Of a stretch of 64,000 nucleotides of DNA, positions 16,648-25,792 are shown piece after piece. How positions within the stretch are numbered: position 1 is the first letter of the stretch; every line of letters begins with the position of its first letter. This DNA comes from Methanococcus maripaludis C5 (lineage in GTDB: Archaea; AGJL01; Methanococci; Methanococcales; Methanococcaceae). Made by a program: the position numbers and the translations under genes. The stretch covers positions 1,716,762 to 1,780,761 of the forward strand of contig NC_009135.1 in NCBI RefSeq assembly GCF_000016125.1, given 5' to 3'. The notes under the pieces are model-generated. The model did no database searches. It saw only the letters and a program-made list of their open reading frames with translations, and was not told the DNA's origin.

Positions 16648-18096
16648 ATGAACTTACTTCCCCTGATTGTAGTTTTTCCTATGTTCGTGGCCATCATATT
16701 CAATTATCTTAACGGGAAAGATAAATTAATCAGGCCGATGACACTTTTAATGGCTATTCTATTATTGGCACTTCCATTTATCGGATCTTATGGAATTTAT
16801 AACTTCGGAGCCCACGGCTTAGAAAACGGGCTTATTTCAGGAATATCTTACCTTTATACTCCAGTAAAACAGCTTATTATCACCGTTATAATGTTAATCG
16901 GCTCTTTAGTGTTGATAACAGGACTCGGAGAAAAAAAGTCAAGCGGTCTTTTTGTAGCGTTAATGTTAATGGGTTTGGCGAGTGTTTCAGCGGTAGTTTT
17001 AGCAGATGATTTATTTAACATCTATGTATTCTATGAAATAGCTGCAATTGCACAAACCGGACTTGTTATTGCATCAGGTACCGAAAAAGCTTACCGAGCT
17101 GCTTTTAGATATTTAATACTTGGTAATTTTGCAGGTTCTATTCTTTTGCTCGGAGTTTCAATGCTTTTAGCAGCAACTGGAACTTTGAATATTTCGGATA
17201 TGCACAATTTCCTTTTAAACAATCCATCAACTCCAACGATCTATGGTGGACTTTTAATGCTTATTATCGGGCTTTGCTATGGTAGCGGTCTTCCACCGTT
17301 CCATACTGTAAAAGCAGATATTTACGCAAGAGCAAAACCGTTTGTTGCTGCAATGCTTCAGACGTATTCAAAATTCGTACTTGTTGCATTATTGCTTGTA
17401 ATTTTCAAGTTATTTGGTGGACTTTCTTACTTTGCAAGTGCTCACGGAGTTTTAATTGCACTTTCCGTTTTAGGAATGGTTTTTGGAGTTGTAATGGCAC
17501 TATTGCAAAATGATTACAAAAAACTCCTTGCATATCACGCGATAAGTCAGGGCGGTTATGTTGCAGCAGGAATTGCAATTGGAACTCCTTTAGGAATTGT
17601 TGCAGGAATATTCCACGCAATAAACCACGTTATTTATAAAAGTGCTCTGTTTTTGGGTGCCCAAATAGTTGAAAGAAGAAATGCAGGAAATTTAAACAAA
17701 CTTGGCGGCCTTCTTCCAGTAATCCCTGCAACTGCATTCATGGTTTTATGTGCAAAACTTGCAATCAGTGGTGTACCTCCATTCAACGGATTCCAAAGTA
17801 AATTATTGTTAGCAGAAGCTGCAATGAATGTTAATATGCCTGAACTTGCAATCATTATGATTCTTGTGAGTATCGGAACGTTTGTATCCATGATGAAGGC
17901 ATTTTACTTAATTTACTTGAAGCCTTGCAGTCAGGAACAGATTGAAGAATACAAAAAAGCAAAACCTTCAAAATACGCGGTATTTTCACTCGCGGTTTTA
18001 ACATTCTTGTGCATACTTTTAGGTATATTCCCAAGCCTTGCAACAGACATAATCTATCCATTTGCAAACGAAATTGGAAGGGTATGGACTTTATAG
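16648..18096 (+). CDS. ehbF: Ehb hydrogenase ion-translocating subunit, MrpD/NuoN-like
   Basis: 482 residues with about 14 membrane helices, an antiporter-like subunit. Diagnostic features are the charged YEIAAIAQTGLVIASGTEKAYRAAFRY region (helix 5 glutamate and following lysine), GLPPFHTVKADIYARAKPF and LAYHAISQGGYVAAGIAIG. It forms the proton/sodium channel of the complex. GGTGA precedes the ATG at 16648 by five bases. Confidence 0.9.
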   Translation: MNLLPLIVVFPMFVAIIFNYLNGKDKLIRPMTLLMAILLLALPFIGSYGIYNFGAHGLENGLISGISYLYTPVKQLIITVIMLIGSLVLITGLGEKKSSGLFVALMLMGLASVSAVVLADDLFNIYVFYEIAAIAQTGLVIASGTEKAYRAAFRYLILGNFAGSILLLGVSMLLAATGTLNISDMHNFLLNNPSTPTIYGGLLMLIIGLCYGSGLPPFHTVKADIYARAKPFVAAMLQTYSKFVLVALLLVIFKLFGGLSYFASAHGVLIALSVLGMVFGVVMALLQNDYKKLLAYHAISQGGYVAAGIAIGTPLGIVAGIFHAINHVIYKSALFLGAQIVERRNAGNLNKLGGLLPVIPATAFMVLCAKLAISGVPPFNGFQSKLLLAEAAMNVNMPELAIIMILVSIGTFVSMMKAFYLIYLKPCSQEQIEEYKKAKPSKYAVFSLAVLTFLCILLGIFPSLATDIIYPFANEIGRVWTL

Positions 18097-18113
18097 TCTG
18101 ATTCGGTGATAAA

Positions 18114-18422
18114 ATGACTTACGGCGATTTCAAAAAAGAAATGGATGAACAAAACCACGGAGACGGAATTTCTGTTGGTGCAGTTTTAACGGCTGAATTT
18201 ACGCTCTACGGATTTTTAATCCTGTCTTTATTTTTAATTTTTAGGGTATACGGAAATATCTTGTTTGTACTGATTGGACTATCAGTAATCGGTTTAGCGT
18301 ACTCCTGGATGCCATTAATATTCAAATTTCAAAAAGAAAATTCAAACGATGTAAATAACCAGCTTTTCTGGCTTTCGATGTTTTCGGGACTTCTGACAAT
18401 GGTTATTTACTTTGCCAGATAA
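18114..18422 (+). CDS. ehbG: Ehb hydrogenase small membrane subunit
   Basis: 102 residues, with a polar N-terminal ~24 residues and about three membrane segments. I recognise it mainly from its position between the MrpD-like and MrpB-like genes of the operon, with a GGTGATAAA ribosome site and 17 bp spacing. No catalytic motif is expected. The subunit letter is provisional. Confidence 0.7.
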   Translation: MTYGDFKKEMDEQNHGDGISVGAVLTAEFTLYGFLILSLFLIFRVYGNILFVLIGLSVIGLAYSWMPLIFKFQKENSNDVNNQLFWLSMFSGLLTMVIYFAR

Positions 18423-18431
18423 GGTGGTAAA

Positions 18432-19193
18432 ATGACTCAAAAAAGAGAAATCGCAGTTTTTCTTTCATTTGTGTTCTTTGGATCGGCAATACTCTATTCA
18501 TTATTTAATATAAATGTCGTAGAAGGTGTAAATTACATTTACACTCAAAATTATATCGTTCCAAACCTGATAACGGCAGTTCTGTTCGACTGGAGAGGTT
18601 TTGATACTTTAGGGGAATGTATGATTCTTGTAACCTCCGTTTTAGTTACTGGAATGGTTTTTGGAAGAGGATTATTCGAAACAGAATTTTTAAAAGAAGT
18701 TTATTCAAATTCTAAAGAAGAATCAGACGCCGAAATTGGATTTACTTCAATAATTAAGGTTTTAGCAATGCCTTTAAGTATTTTACTAATGGCTTTGGGA
18801 ATTACTATAATTTTGGGCGGACATATAACTCCAGGTGGAGGATTCCAGGGCGGTTCATTAATTGCAGCAGCATATATTTTAAGTATCGTTGCATTTGGAT
18901 CAAAAACTCCAATTAAATTCAAACACCACTTTTTAGAGTCTTTAGAATCATTTGGAGCAATATTATTCATGTCATTAGGTGTTCTTGGAATAATTGTTTC
19001 AGGATTTTATCTCTTTAATTTTGGAGATTTATTTGGATATCCTGTATTTTTATCCCCTTCAGGACTTGAAAATACTGGAATTATTCCTTATTTAAATATT
19101 GCAGTAGGTTTAAAGGTTTTAGCAGGTCTTTCAACAATTACATTCCTATTAACTGGTGAAAAGGTAGTTAAAGACTACATCGTCAGGGAATAG
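18432..19193 (+). CDS. ehbH: Ehb hydrogenase membrane subunit, MrpA-C-terminal/MrpB-like
   Basis: 253 residues. The N-terminal part resembles the C-terminal end of MrpA ([29 protein letters not shown]). The second half is MnhB-like, with the hallmark [23 protein letters not shown] and a final [15 protein letters not shown]. Such fusions occur in Ech/Eha/Ehb-type hydrogenases. GGTGG precedes the ATG, ten bases after the preceding gene. The subunit letter is provisional. Confidence 0.8.
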   Translation: MTQKREIAVFLSFVFFGSAILYSLFNINVVEGVNYIYTQNYIVPNLITAVLFDWRGFDTLGECMILVTSVLVTGMVFGRGLFETEFLKEVYSNSKEESDAEIGFTSIIKVLAMPLSILLMALGITIILGGHITPGGGFQGGSLIAAAYILSIVAFGSKTPIKFKHHFLESLESFGAILFMSLGVLGIIVSGFYLFNFGDLFGYPVFLSPSGLENTGIIPYLNIAVGLKVLAGLSTITFLLTGEKVVKDYIVRE

Positions 19194-19204
19194 TCGGTGA
19201 TACA

Positions 19205-19465
19205 ATGTACAATTTTGCACTCAATCAAATCATGACTTTAAATTTGAACTTTGTGGCCATTATCGGCGTTTTAGTGGGTCTCTTATTGGGATTGAAAATA
19301 GAAAATAGAAATAACGTAATTTTATGGTTAATTGGAGCATTATGTATCTCGTATTTAATGAATCCAACGCCGTATTATGAAGCAATACCCTTTTCACACA
19401 TATTTTTCTCAGGAATTGTTGGAATTTTAATAGGTAGTGGAATTAAAGGTATTTCCGGGCGATAA
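19205..19465 (+). CDS. Ehb hydrogenase small membrane subunit
   Basis: 86 residues with about three membrane helices (residues ~14-28, 37-52, 64-80). It sits between the MrpB-like gene and the polyferredoxin gene, as ehbI/ehbJ genes do in other methanogens; I cannot tell which. GGTGATACA precedes the start. One base separates its stop from the start of the polyferredoxin gene, so translation is probably coupled. Confidence 0.7.
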   Translation: MYNFALNQIMTLNLNFVAIIGVLVGLLLGLKIENRNNVILWLIGALCISYLMNPTPYYEAIPFSHIFFSGIVGILIGSGIKGISGR

Positions 19466-19466
19466 T

Positions 19467-20912
19467 ATGATTGTAACAGACATCAAAAAATGCAGGACTT
19501 ACGAAGAATGTGAAAACTGTAAAAATAAAGAAATTTCAAAATGCATGGAAGTTTGCCCAACAAATGCAATAAAAATGATTGACGGTAAGGCGTTTTCATG
19601 TATTACTTGCGGAACATGTGCAAAAGAATGTCCAACCGGCGCAATCAAGAAAAACGAATACGGTGGATACTATGTTAACAGAAAACTCTGTACTGGATGC
19701 GGAATCTGTAAAAACGTATGTCCTATCGATATAATTGACATAAGGGAAGATTCAACTGGAAAAGCTTACCCTACAGGAATGTGTGTTATGTGCGGACTTT
19801 GTACTACAGAATGCCCCTATGATGCAAGACTTTACTTTGATCCAAGCAGCCTCAAAGATACCAAAAATAAAATGTTGATGGAAAGGTACTCCACAATTTT
19901 TAAAATGATGGGAAAAACATACGAATTCCCTGAGCCAAAACACGTAAAAATTGTAAAACCTGCTGAAAGGAAAGTAAGAACCTCAATTTCAATAGATTCT
20001 GAAAAATGCATAGAATGCGGGAAGTGCATTTATTTATGTCCTAAAGACACGATTATTGAATCAGAAACAGTTGATGGATGTACAAGATGTAATATCTGTA
20101 AGGAAGTCTGCCCTGTTGATGCAATAGACTACGGAGAAGTTACTGAAAACTGTATACTCTGTGGAAACTGCATTTCAAAATGTCCTAAAGATGTTCTTGA
20201 GATTTCTGAATTTAAAGTTGTAAAAACAAAAGAAGACGTAAAAGCAAAACCTGAAAAACACTGTATAAACTGCGGTCTTTGTGTTGATCTGTGTCCTTCA
20301 AATGCTTTGAGATTTGAGAACGGAAAAATACTCTACGACCCAAAAACCTGCACATTGTGTAACACCTGCGTTAAAGAGTGCCCACAAGGAGTCAGAATTA
20401 ATAAAGGAGAATTTGTTAATGGTGGATGCGTACTCTGTGAAGTATGTATTAAAGAGTGCCCAGAAGACGCAATTTCCATTAAAGAAAGGTCAAAATTTAC
20501 TTCAATCGACAAGGAAGAATGCATTGCATGTGGAACCTGTTCAATGGTCTGTCCAAACGATGCAATCACTGTAAAGATTGATAGTTTAAATTTCAGTGGA
20601 AATAAAGTGCATTCCGAAGTTATATTCAATGACAACTGTGTAATGTGCGAAAAATGTGCAATAAACTGCCCAAGAGACGTTATTGAAAATACATCTGGAC
20701 ACAAAAAGGTAGTTGATAGGGAAAACTCTTACATAAGAACAGACAGTGACTACTGCGTAAAATGCGGTCTTTGTACCATTATCTGTCCAAACGATGCAAT
20801 AGATAAGGGCGAAATAAATACTGAAAAATGCGAATACTGTTCAGCATGTGTTAATATCTGTCCTACAAGGGCCATAAGAATCTACAGAACTTGGAATGAA
20901 AAGACCAAATAA
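19467..20912 (+). CDS. ehbK: Ehb polyferredoxin, 13 canonical [4Fe-4S] motifs
   Basis: 481 residues. I count 13 full CxxCxxCxxxCP motifs (first CITCGTCAKECP, last CEYCSACVNICP), plus an irregular cysteine set at the N-terminus (CENC…KCMEVCP) that could bind a fourteenth cluster. The protein is in effect an electron wire between the hydrogenase and its ferredoxin partners. Start ATG at 19467 follows GGGCGATAAT. A ~60-residue cluster-free segment after the third motif separates a short N-terminal set from the longer C-terminal set. Confidence 0.9.
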   Translation: MIVTDIKKCRTYEECENCKNKEISKCMEVCPTNAIKMIDGKAFSCITCGTCAKECPTGAIKKNEYGGYYVNRKLCTGCGICKNVCPIDIIDIREDSTGKAYPTGMCVMCGLCTTECPYDARLYFDPSSLKDTKNKMLMERYSTIFKMMGKTYEFPEPKHVKIVKPAERKVRTSISIDSEKCIECGKCIYLCPKDTIIESETVDGCTRCNICKEVCPVDAIDYGEVTENCILCGNCISKCPKDVLEISEFKVVKTKEDVKAKPEKHCINCGLCVDLCPSNALRFENGKILYDPKTCTLCNTCVKECPQGVRINKGEFVNGGCVLCEVCIKECPEDAISIKERSKFTSIDKEECIACGTCSMVCPNDAITVKIDSLNFSGNKVHSEVIFNDNCVMCEKCAINCPRDVIENTSGHKKVVDRENSYIRTDSDYCVKCGLCTIICPNDAIDKGEINTEKCEYCSACVNICPTRAIRIYRTWNEKTK

Positions 20913-20931
20913 TTTAAGCAAAGGGATAATC

Positions 20932-21444
20932 ATGACGTTAAAAGGACTTACAAAAGTGTTTATTTCTGGTTTTTACGAGAATCTGGAAAGAATAATTCTC
21001 GGAAGCGATAGATACACATCAAAAGAGATGACGGCAGAGATTTTAAACGGTATTGAACTTCCTAGTTCAGTATTTTCTGAACTCTGTATCGGTTGTGGAG
21101 GATGTAAAAATGCATGTCCTACAAAGGCTATCGAAATGATGCCTGTAGAACCTGTAAAAATTACTGAAACCTATTCCAAAGAAGCAGTTCCAAAAATAGA
21201 CTATGATAAATGTGTATACTGTTTATACTGTCATGATTTCTGTCCCGTATTTGCCCTATTTAATGAAATATCTCCAATTCACCCAAGACATGTTGGGGAA
21301 GACTTAGTTCAAGTAGATCTTTCAAAATTACTGGAAAAACCGATCGAAATTCCTGAAGAACAGCTATCAAAGATTGCTAAAATACTTTCGATTAACATTT
21401 CAGGAATCGTTAAGCGGGAAAAGAAAGCGAACTCAAAAGTGTAA
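20932..21444 (+). CDS. ehbL: Ehb ferredoxin-like subunit, NuoI-like
   Basis: 170 residues with two [4Fe-4S] motifs, CIGCGGCKNACP and CVYCLYCHDFCP, separated by about 45 residues, followed by a cluster-free C-terminal tail of about 75 residues. This matches the two-cluster NuoI-like subunit that links the hydrogenase small subunit to ferredoxin. Start ATG at 20932 follows GGGATAATC, 19 bases after the polyferredoxin stop. Confidence 0.85.
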   Translation: MTLKGLTKVFISGFYENLERIILGSDRYTSKEMTAEILNGIELPSSVFSELCIGCGGCKNACPTKAIEMMPVEPVKITETYSKEAVPKIDYDKCVYCLYCHDFCPVFALFNEISPIHPRHVGEDLVQVDLSKLLEKPIEIPEEQLSKIAKILSINISGIVKREKKANSKV

Positions 21445-21453
21445 GGTGTAGTC

Positions 21454-21897
21454 ATGTTAAAAGAGCTTTCAAGAAAGAAAAATATTCATATCATGCTTGT
21501 TTATACTGGCGGATGTAATGGTTGCGATATTGAAGTTGTAAACTGTGTTTTGTCTCCATTTTATGATGCGGAACAGTACAACGTATTTTTAACGTGGAAT
21601 CCAAGAGAAGCGGATGTTTTAGTGGTAACTGGCTGCGTTACAAAGGCAGTTTCTGCGTCACTTAAAAAAATATACGATGAAATTCCTGAACCAAAAGCAG
21701 TGATCGCAGCAGGGGCCTGCGCATTGATGGGTGGAGTTTACAACAATATTGGTGGAGATTTGGGAACTTCTACATTTATAGATGGTCCTGTTGAAAATAT
21801 AATTCCAGTTGATATGAAGGTTCCAGGATGCCCGCCAAGACCTGAAGACATTATCTCGGGAATTGTAAAAGCCCTGCCAAAAATCCTGAATGGATGA
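21454..21897 (+). CDS. ehbM: Ehb [NiFe]-hydrogenase small subunit, NuoB-like
   Basis: 147 residues with the cysteines that hold the proximal [4Fe-4S] cluster: CNGCD, TGC, GAC and GCPPRPEDI. The C-terminal extension of uptake hydrogenases is absent, as is normal for group 4 energy-converting enzymes. In other methanogens the large (EhbN) subunit usually follows; here the NuoH-like gene follows instead. GGTG precedes the ATG. Confidence 0.9.
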   Translation: MLKELSRKKNIHIMLVYTGGCNGCDIEVVNCVLSPFYDAEQYNVFLTWNPREADVLVVTGCVTKAVSASLKKIYDEIPEPKAVIAAGACALMGGVYNNIGGDLGTSTFIDGPVENIIPVDMKVPGCPPRPEDIISGIVKALPKILNG

Positions 21898-21907
21898 GGA
21901 GATAATC

Positions 21908-22903
21908 ATGTTTGAAAATATTTTAACAATAGAAACGTTTGAAATTATCCTTTCAATGATAGGAATTCCTTTGATAGCTTTTGCAATTTCTACCTGGGTT
22001 CCAGGAATTCAGAGAAAAATTCAGGCAAGAATTCAGCAAAGAAAAGGTCCATCACTATCTTCTCCTGGTTTTTGGGCGATATTTAAATATTTATACAAAG
22101 AAGCAAAAGAGCCAGTTTCAGATCTTCCAAAACTCTACAAATTCATGCCTTTAGTTAGTTTTATTGTTATATGGATGGTATTAGCATTAACAACAATAGT
22201 AAATTTCCACATTCTTTCAAACGAGATTGGTATCATTGGGCTTTTAAAAATTGAGGAAATGGGCTACATTATAATGGGATCACTCGCTTCAACAGTAATG
22301 GGTATTAGAATGCCATTTATTGATGAATGTAAAGGTAGTGGATACTTAAGTACCATAAAAATGACATTGGGACAGCTTTCAGCAGTTAGGGCATTTAAAA
22401 TGATTACTGTTGGATCTTTCCCATTTTATTTAGCAACTTTGCTACCATTTATACCGCATAAATCGATATTTTTAGTCAATTTAATTGGAAGTAATTTTTT
22501 ATTCACTTTAGGCGGGTTATTCGGAGCTTTAGCTTATATTATTGGATATATAATCATGACAAAAGACTACCCATTTTCAATAATGCACACAAAAGCGGAC
22601 GTTATAGAAGGCCCTACGATGGAATACTCTGGAAAATACAGGGCACTTTACTTAAGCGTAAAAGAACTTTTAATGATAACCCTTGGAAGCTTGTTTGCAA
22701 CCCTTTATTTGGGGATTGCACCGGATATCTTAAATCCGATTACAATAGTGATGAACTTTGCAGTAGCACTGATGTTCCCAATAATTTCTGCGGTTGTTAG
22801 TGCATACACACCAGTATTTACATTCAGGCAAATATATCCTGTTGCACTGTTCGCAACAGTTTTGGGACTTATCGGGGCCCTTTTAGCACTTTTGGGCGTT
22901 TAA
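21908..22903 (+). CDS. ehbO: Ehb hydrogenase membrane subunit, NuoH-like
   Basis: 331 residues with about eight membrane helices. It carries loop signatures of NuoH/EchB proteins: RIQQRKGPSL in the first loop, FIDECKGSGYLSTIKMTLGQLSA, and ADVIEGPTMEYSGKYRAL. This subunit anchors the hydrophilic hydrogenase to the membrane arm and forms the entry of the ion pathway. Start ATG at 21908 follows GGAGATAATC. It is the last gene of the operon. Confidence 0.9.
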   Translation: MFENILTIETFEIILSMIGIPLIAFAISTWVPGIQRKIQARIQQRKGPSLSSPGFWAIFKYLYKEAKEPVSDLPKLYKFMPLVSFIVIWMVLALTTIVNFHILSNEIGIIGLLKIEEMGYIIMGSLASTVMGIRMPFIDECKGSGYLSTIKMTLGQLSAVRAFKMITVGSFPFYLATLLPFIPHKSIFLVNLIGSNFLFTLGGLFGALAYIIGYIIMTKDYPFSIMHTKADVIEGPTMEYSGKYRALYLSVKELLMITLGSLFATLYLGIAPDILNPITIVMNFAVALMFPIISAVVSAYTPVFTFRQIYPVALFATVLGLIGALLALLGV

Positions 22904-22959
22904 TTACTTTTTAACTTTTTTTAAATCTTATCCTAAATTTTAAAATTTTTAGATCATTT

Positions 22960-23253
22960 TTAACATCTACCGTAGGAGGTACCTGTCAGTACTTTTAAAA
23001 TAACGCCCATAAAAAAGCCAAATGTGGTTATAATTACTACGGAAATGTTGTTTATGATAATGTAGCTTAGCATATTTCCAAGCGGCAGGGTGTACGCTAA
23101 ACCGCTATTTAGCATGTGTAAAAGATATGCTTCATAAAGCAAGACGTTAAAAACTAAAACTATTGGAAAGGTACTGTAAATTCTATTTGAATTTATGTAG
23201 AATCCTAAAAAAAGTCCAATTGTAAAAAATAGAAGAATTATCAGATAATTCAT
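22960..23253 (-). CDS. Small membrane protein of unknown function
   Basis: 97 residues with three likely membrane segments (residues ~3-20, 28-48 and 62-88) and a cysteine as the last residue. GGTGATTTA precedes the ATG. It lies 17 bp downstream of moeA on the same strand and may be co-transcribed with it. Family not recognised. Confidence 0.6.
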   Translation of the reverse strand: MNYLIILLFFTIGLFLGFYINSNRIYSTFPIVLVFNVLLYEAYLLHMLNSGLAYTLPLGNMLSYIIINNISVVIITTFGFFMGVILKVLTGTSYGRC

Positions 23254-23270
23254 TAAATCACCATGAGAGC

Positions 23271-24479
23271 TTAAAACAAATAAACTTCAACGAATTCATC
23301 TTTTTCATATCCTTCAATATTTTCCTTTATCATCATGTAACCATCAGCTTTCGTCATTGACGACAAAACACCACTTCCCGTTATTCTCAAAGGTTCAATT
23401 TTAGTGAATCCTTCGCTTTCTACAAGTTTTACCCTTACAATGTCGGTTCTACCGAGGGAAGATGCGATATTTCGATTTATCTGAAGTTTAACCAATTTTC
23501 GAGGTTTGAAGTAATTTGCAATTAAAAGTTCAAACTGTACTGCTGATGCAACAGGGTATCCTGAAAGAACGAATAATAATTTCTTTTTTCCTTCAACTTC
23601 TGTTTCTGCAAAACCAACAGGTCTACCTGGCCTAATCTGAATTCCATGAAATATTAAATTTCCAATTTTTTTAATTATGTCAATCGTGTAATCTCTATCC
23701 CCAACAGATGTTCCTCCAGTGGTAATAACAACATCATTTTCCACAAGTGCTTTTTTAATTGCTTTTTCAAGTTCTTCGCTGTTGTCAGGAACTTTTCTAT
23801 ATACTGTAGGGGACAAACCAGTTTCTTTTACAAGGTCTGAAACCATCATAGAATTTGAATTAACAATCATCGCACTTTTTGCAAGCTTCTCGATACTTTC
23901 GAGGTCTTCAATATCGAGTAATTCATCGCCTGTTGCAATAACCCCAATATTTAAAGAATAACACTTTATTTTTTTTAGTCCAAGCGATGAAATTAAAGCA
24001 ACGTGGTACGGAGTAATTAATTCTCCTTTTTTAAGAACAAGGTCTCCAGTTTTCACATCTTCCCCAATTCTGGACACATTTTCATTTGGGTGAACTCCAG
24101 TATAAATCTCAACGAAAGAATCGTATTCTTTAGTATACTCTTTCATTACAACTGCATTTGAGTTTTCTGGAAGTTTCATGCCCGTAGAAAGCCGGTAAAT
24201 TTCTTCTTCATTTATTGAATCAGTTTCAACCAAATTTAATATAATCGGGTTTGTTTGAGATGCTCCGAAGGTATCTTCTGCAATCACTGCATAGCCATCC
24301 ATTGCTGAACGATTAAACATCGGTATATTGCATGGGGCGTAAATATCTTCAAAGCAGATTTTACCAAATGCTTTATTTATTTCGATTTCTTCAAATTTAT
24401 CGTCCAATATTTCTTCAAATTTTTTAAAAACCTTATTTTTAGCGGTACTGTAACTAATCAGTTCTTTTACAAATTTCAT
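23271..24479 (-). CDS. moeA: Molybdopterin molybdenumtransferase MoeA
   Basis: 402 residues with the MoeA domains: the N-terminal PMFNRSAMDGYAV motif, GEDVKTGDLVLKKG, then the MoCF fold with IGVIATGDEL, NSNSMMV and ITTGGTSVGDRDY, a GRPVGFA loop and the C-terminal barrel. It inserts molybdenum or tungsten into molybdopterin, needed by formylmethanofuran and formate dehydrogenases. Start ATG at 24479 is preceded by GGTGAGCCCC; upstream extension lacks a ribosome site. Confidence 0.92.
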   Translation of the reverse strand: MKFVKELISYSTAKNKVFKKFEEILDDKFEEIEINKAFGKICFEDIYAPCNIPMFNRSAMDGYAVIAEDTFGASQTNPIILNLVETDSINEEEIYRLSTGMKLPENSNAVVMKEYTKEYDSFVEIYTGVHPNENVSRIGEDVKTGDLVLKKGELITPYHVALISSLGLKKIKCYSLNIGVIATGDELLDIEDLESIEKLAKSAMIVNSNSMMVSDLVKETGLSPTVYRKVPDNSEELEKAIKKALVENDVVITTGGTSVGDRDYTIDIIKKIGNLIFHGIQIRPGRPVGFAETEVEGKKKLLFVLSGYPVASAVQFELLIANYFKPRKLVKLQINRNIASSLGRTDIVRVKLVESEGFTKIEPLRITGSGVLSSMTKADGYMMIKENIEGYEKDEFVEVYLF

Positions 24480-24617
24480 GGGGCTCACCAGTAATTCAGG
24501 GCAATTTTGAACTATCATGCTTAAATAATTTAAATTTTAACAAAAAGTGCATAAATTAAATAGTCATTTGAGGTTACTTATTTTTACTATCTTCGACTTA
24601 TTTATAATGGTGAGATT

Positions 24618-25583
24618 TTGAGTAAGGATTTAAGACCTATATTTTGGAATGATTCGGAAAAAAAGCTTGTATTGATCGATCAAAGAAAATTACCCAATGA
24701 ATTAGTGTATTTTGAATGCAAAGATTATAAAGATGTATGTTTTGCAATAAAAGATATGGTTGTGAGAGGCGCTCCGGCAATAGGTGTTGCTGCAGCTTAT
24801 GGAATGGCTTTAGCTGAATTAAATGGGGACGATATAGAAAAAGCATATATTGAATTAAAAGAAACAAGGCCAACTGCGGTAAATTTATTCTGGGCACTTG
24901 AAAAAATCATTGACGCAAAAAATTCTGGAAAATCAATATTGGAAGAAGCTAAATTAATCCATGAAGAAGATATTGAACTTTGCAGAAAAATCGGAGAGAT
25001 TGGGGAAGTTTTATTTGAAGATGGAGATACAATTTTAACGCACTGTAACGCAGGAGCACTTGCAACGTCTGCTTATGGAACTGCATTAAGTGTAATTCGA
25101 TTTGCACACTACAACGGAAAAAAGATAAATGTACTCTCAGATGAAACAAGACCAAGATTACAGGGTGCAAAATTAACCTGTTTTGAATTAAATTATGAAA
25201 ATATTCCTGTAAAAGCGATATGTGATAACACTGCAGGGTTTATGATGAGTAAAGGATTAGTTGACAAGATAATCGTTGGTGCTGACAGGATTCTTTCAGA
25301 TTATCATGTTTTTAATAAAATTGGAACTTATTCGCTTGCAATACTTGCAAAATACCACAATATTCCTTTTTACGTTGCAGCACCCTATTCGACTTTTGAT
25401 TTTGAAAGTAAGGTGGGAGATATCGTTATTGAAGAAAGAGACGAATCTGAAGTAACACATATTGATAACGTAAGAATTGTGGCAAAAGGAGTTTCTGCAT
25501 ACAATTTTGCATTTGATTGCACTCCTCCAGAACTAATTACTGGAATAATTACAGAAAAAGAGATAATTTATCCAAACAAATAA
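24618..25583 (+). CDS. mtnA: Methylthioribose-1-phosphate isomerase-like protein (eIF2B-alpha family)
   Basis: 321 residues with MtnA signatures: VVRGAPAIGVAAA, THCNAGALAT (active-site cysteine), SDETRPRLQGA, VGADRI (catalytic aspartate) and NKIGTY. It would isomerise methylthioribose-1-phosphate in salvage of methylthioadenosine, the by-product of SpeE; archaeal members have also been called eIF2B homologues. Start is TTG at 24618 after GTGAGAT. Confidence 0.88.
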   Translation: MSKDLRPIFWNDSEKKLVLIDQRKLPNELVYFECKDYKDVCFAIKDMVVRGAPAIGVAAAYGMALAELNGDDIEKAYIELKETRPTAVNLFWALEKIIDAKNSGKSILEEAKLIHEEDIELCRKIGEIGEVLFEDGDTILTHCNAGALATSAYGTALSVIRFAHYNGKKINVLSDETRPRLQGAKLTCFELNYENIPVKAICDNTAGFMMSKGLVDKIIVGADRILSDYHVFNKIGTYSLAILAKYHNIPFYVAAPYSTFDFESKVGDIVIEERDESEVTHIDNVRIVAKGVSAYNFAFDCTPPELITGIITEKEIIYPNK

Positions 25584-25792
25584 TTTCAGGCTTTTTTTAT
25601 ATTTTTCATTTTTTTAGATATTTACTATATTTTTAAAAATTTGGGATTTAACTACGGATGTACGAAAACTTGAAAAACATTTTATAATATGCGCTCTACT
25701 CTACATTACAGTATAAATACCATAATAATCATTAGTTTTGTTAATGTTTACGAATGAATCACAGATGAATTAACTAGATGTAAGGTGAAATG
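25584..25792. other. Spacer carrying the aspS promoter region
   Basis: No gene is seen. T-rich runs after mtnA (ctttttttatatttttcatttt) suit a terminator. TATA-like elements occur near 25683-25690 and 25712-25718, either of which could start the aspS transcript. Confidence 0.4.
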
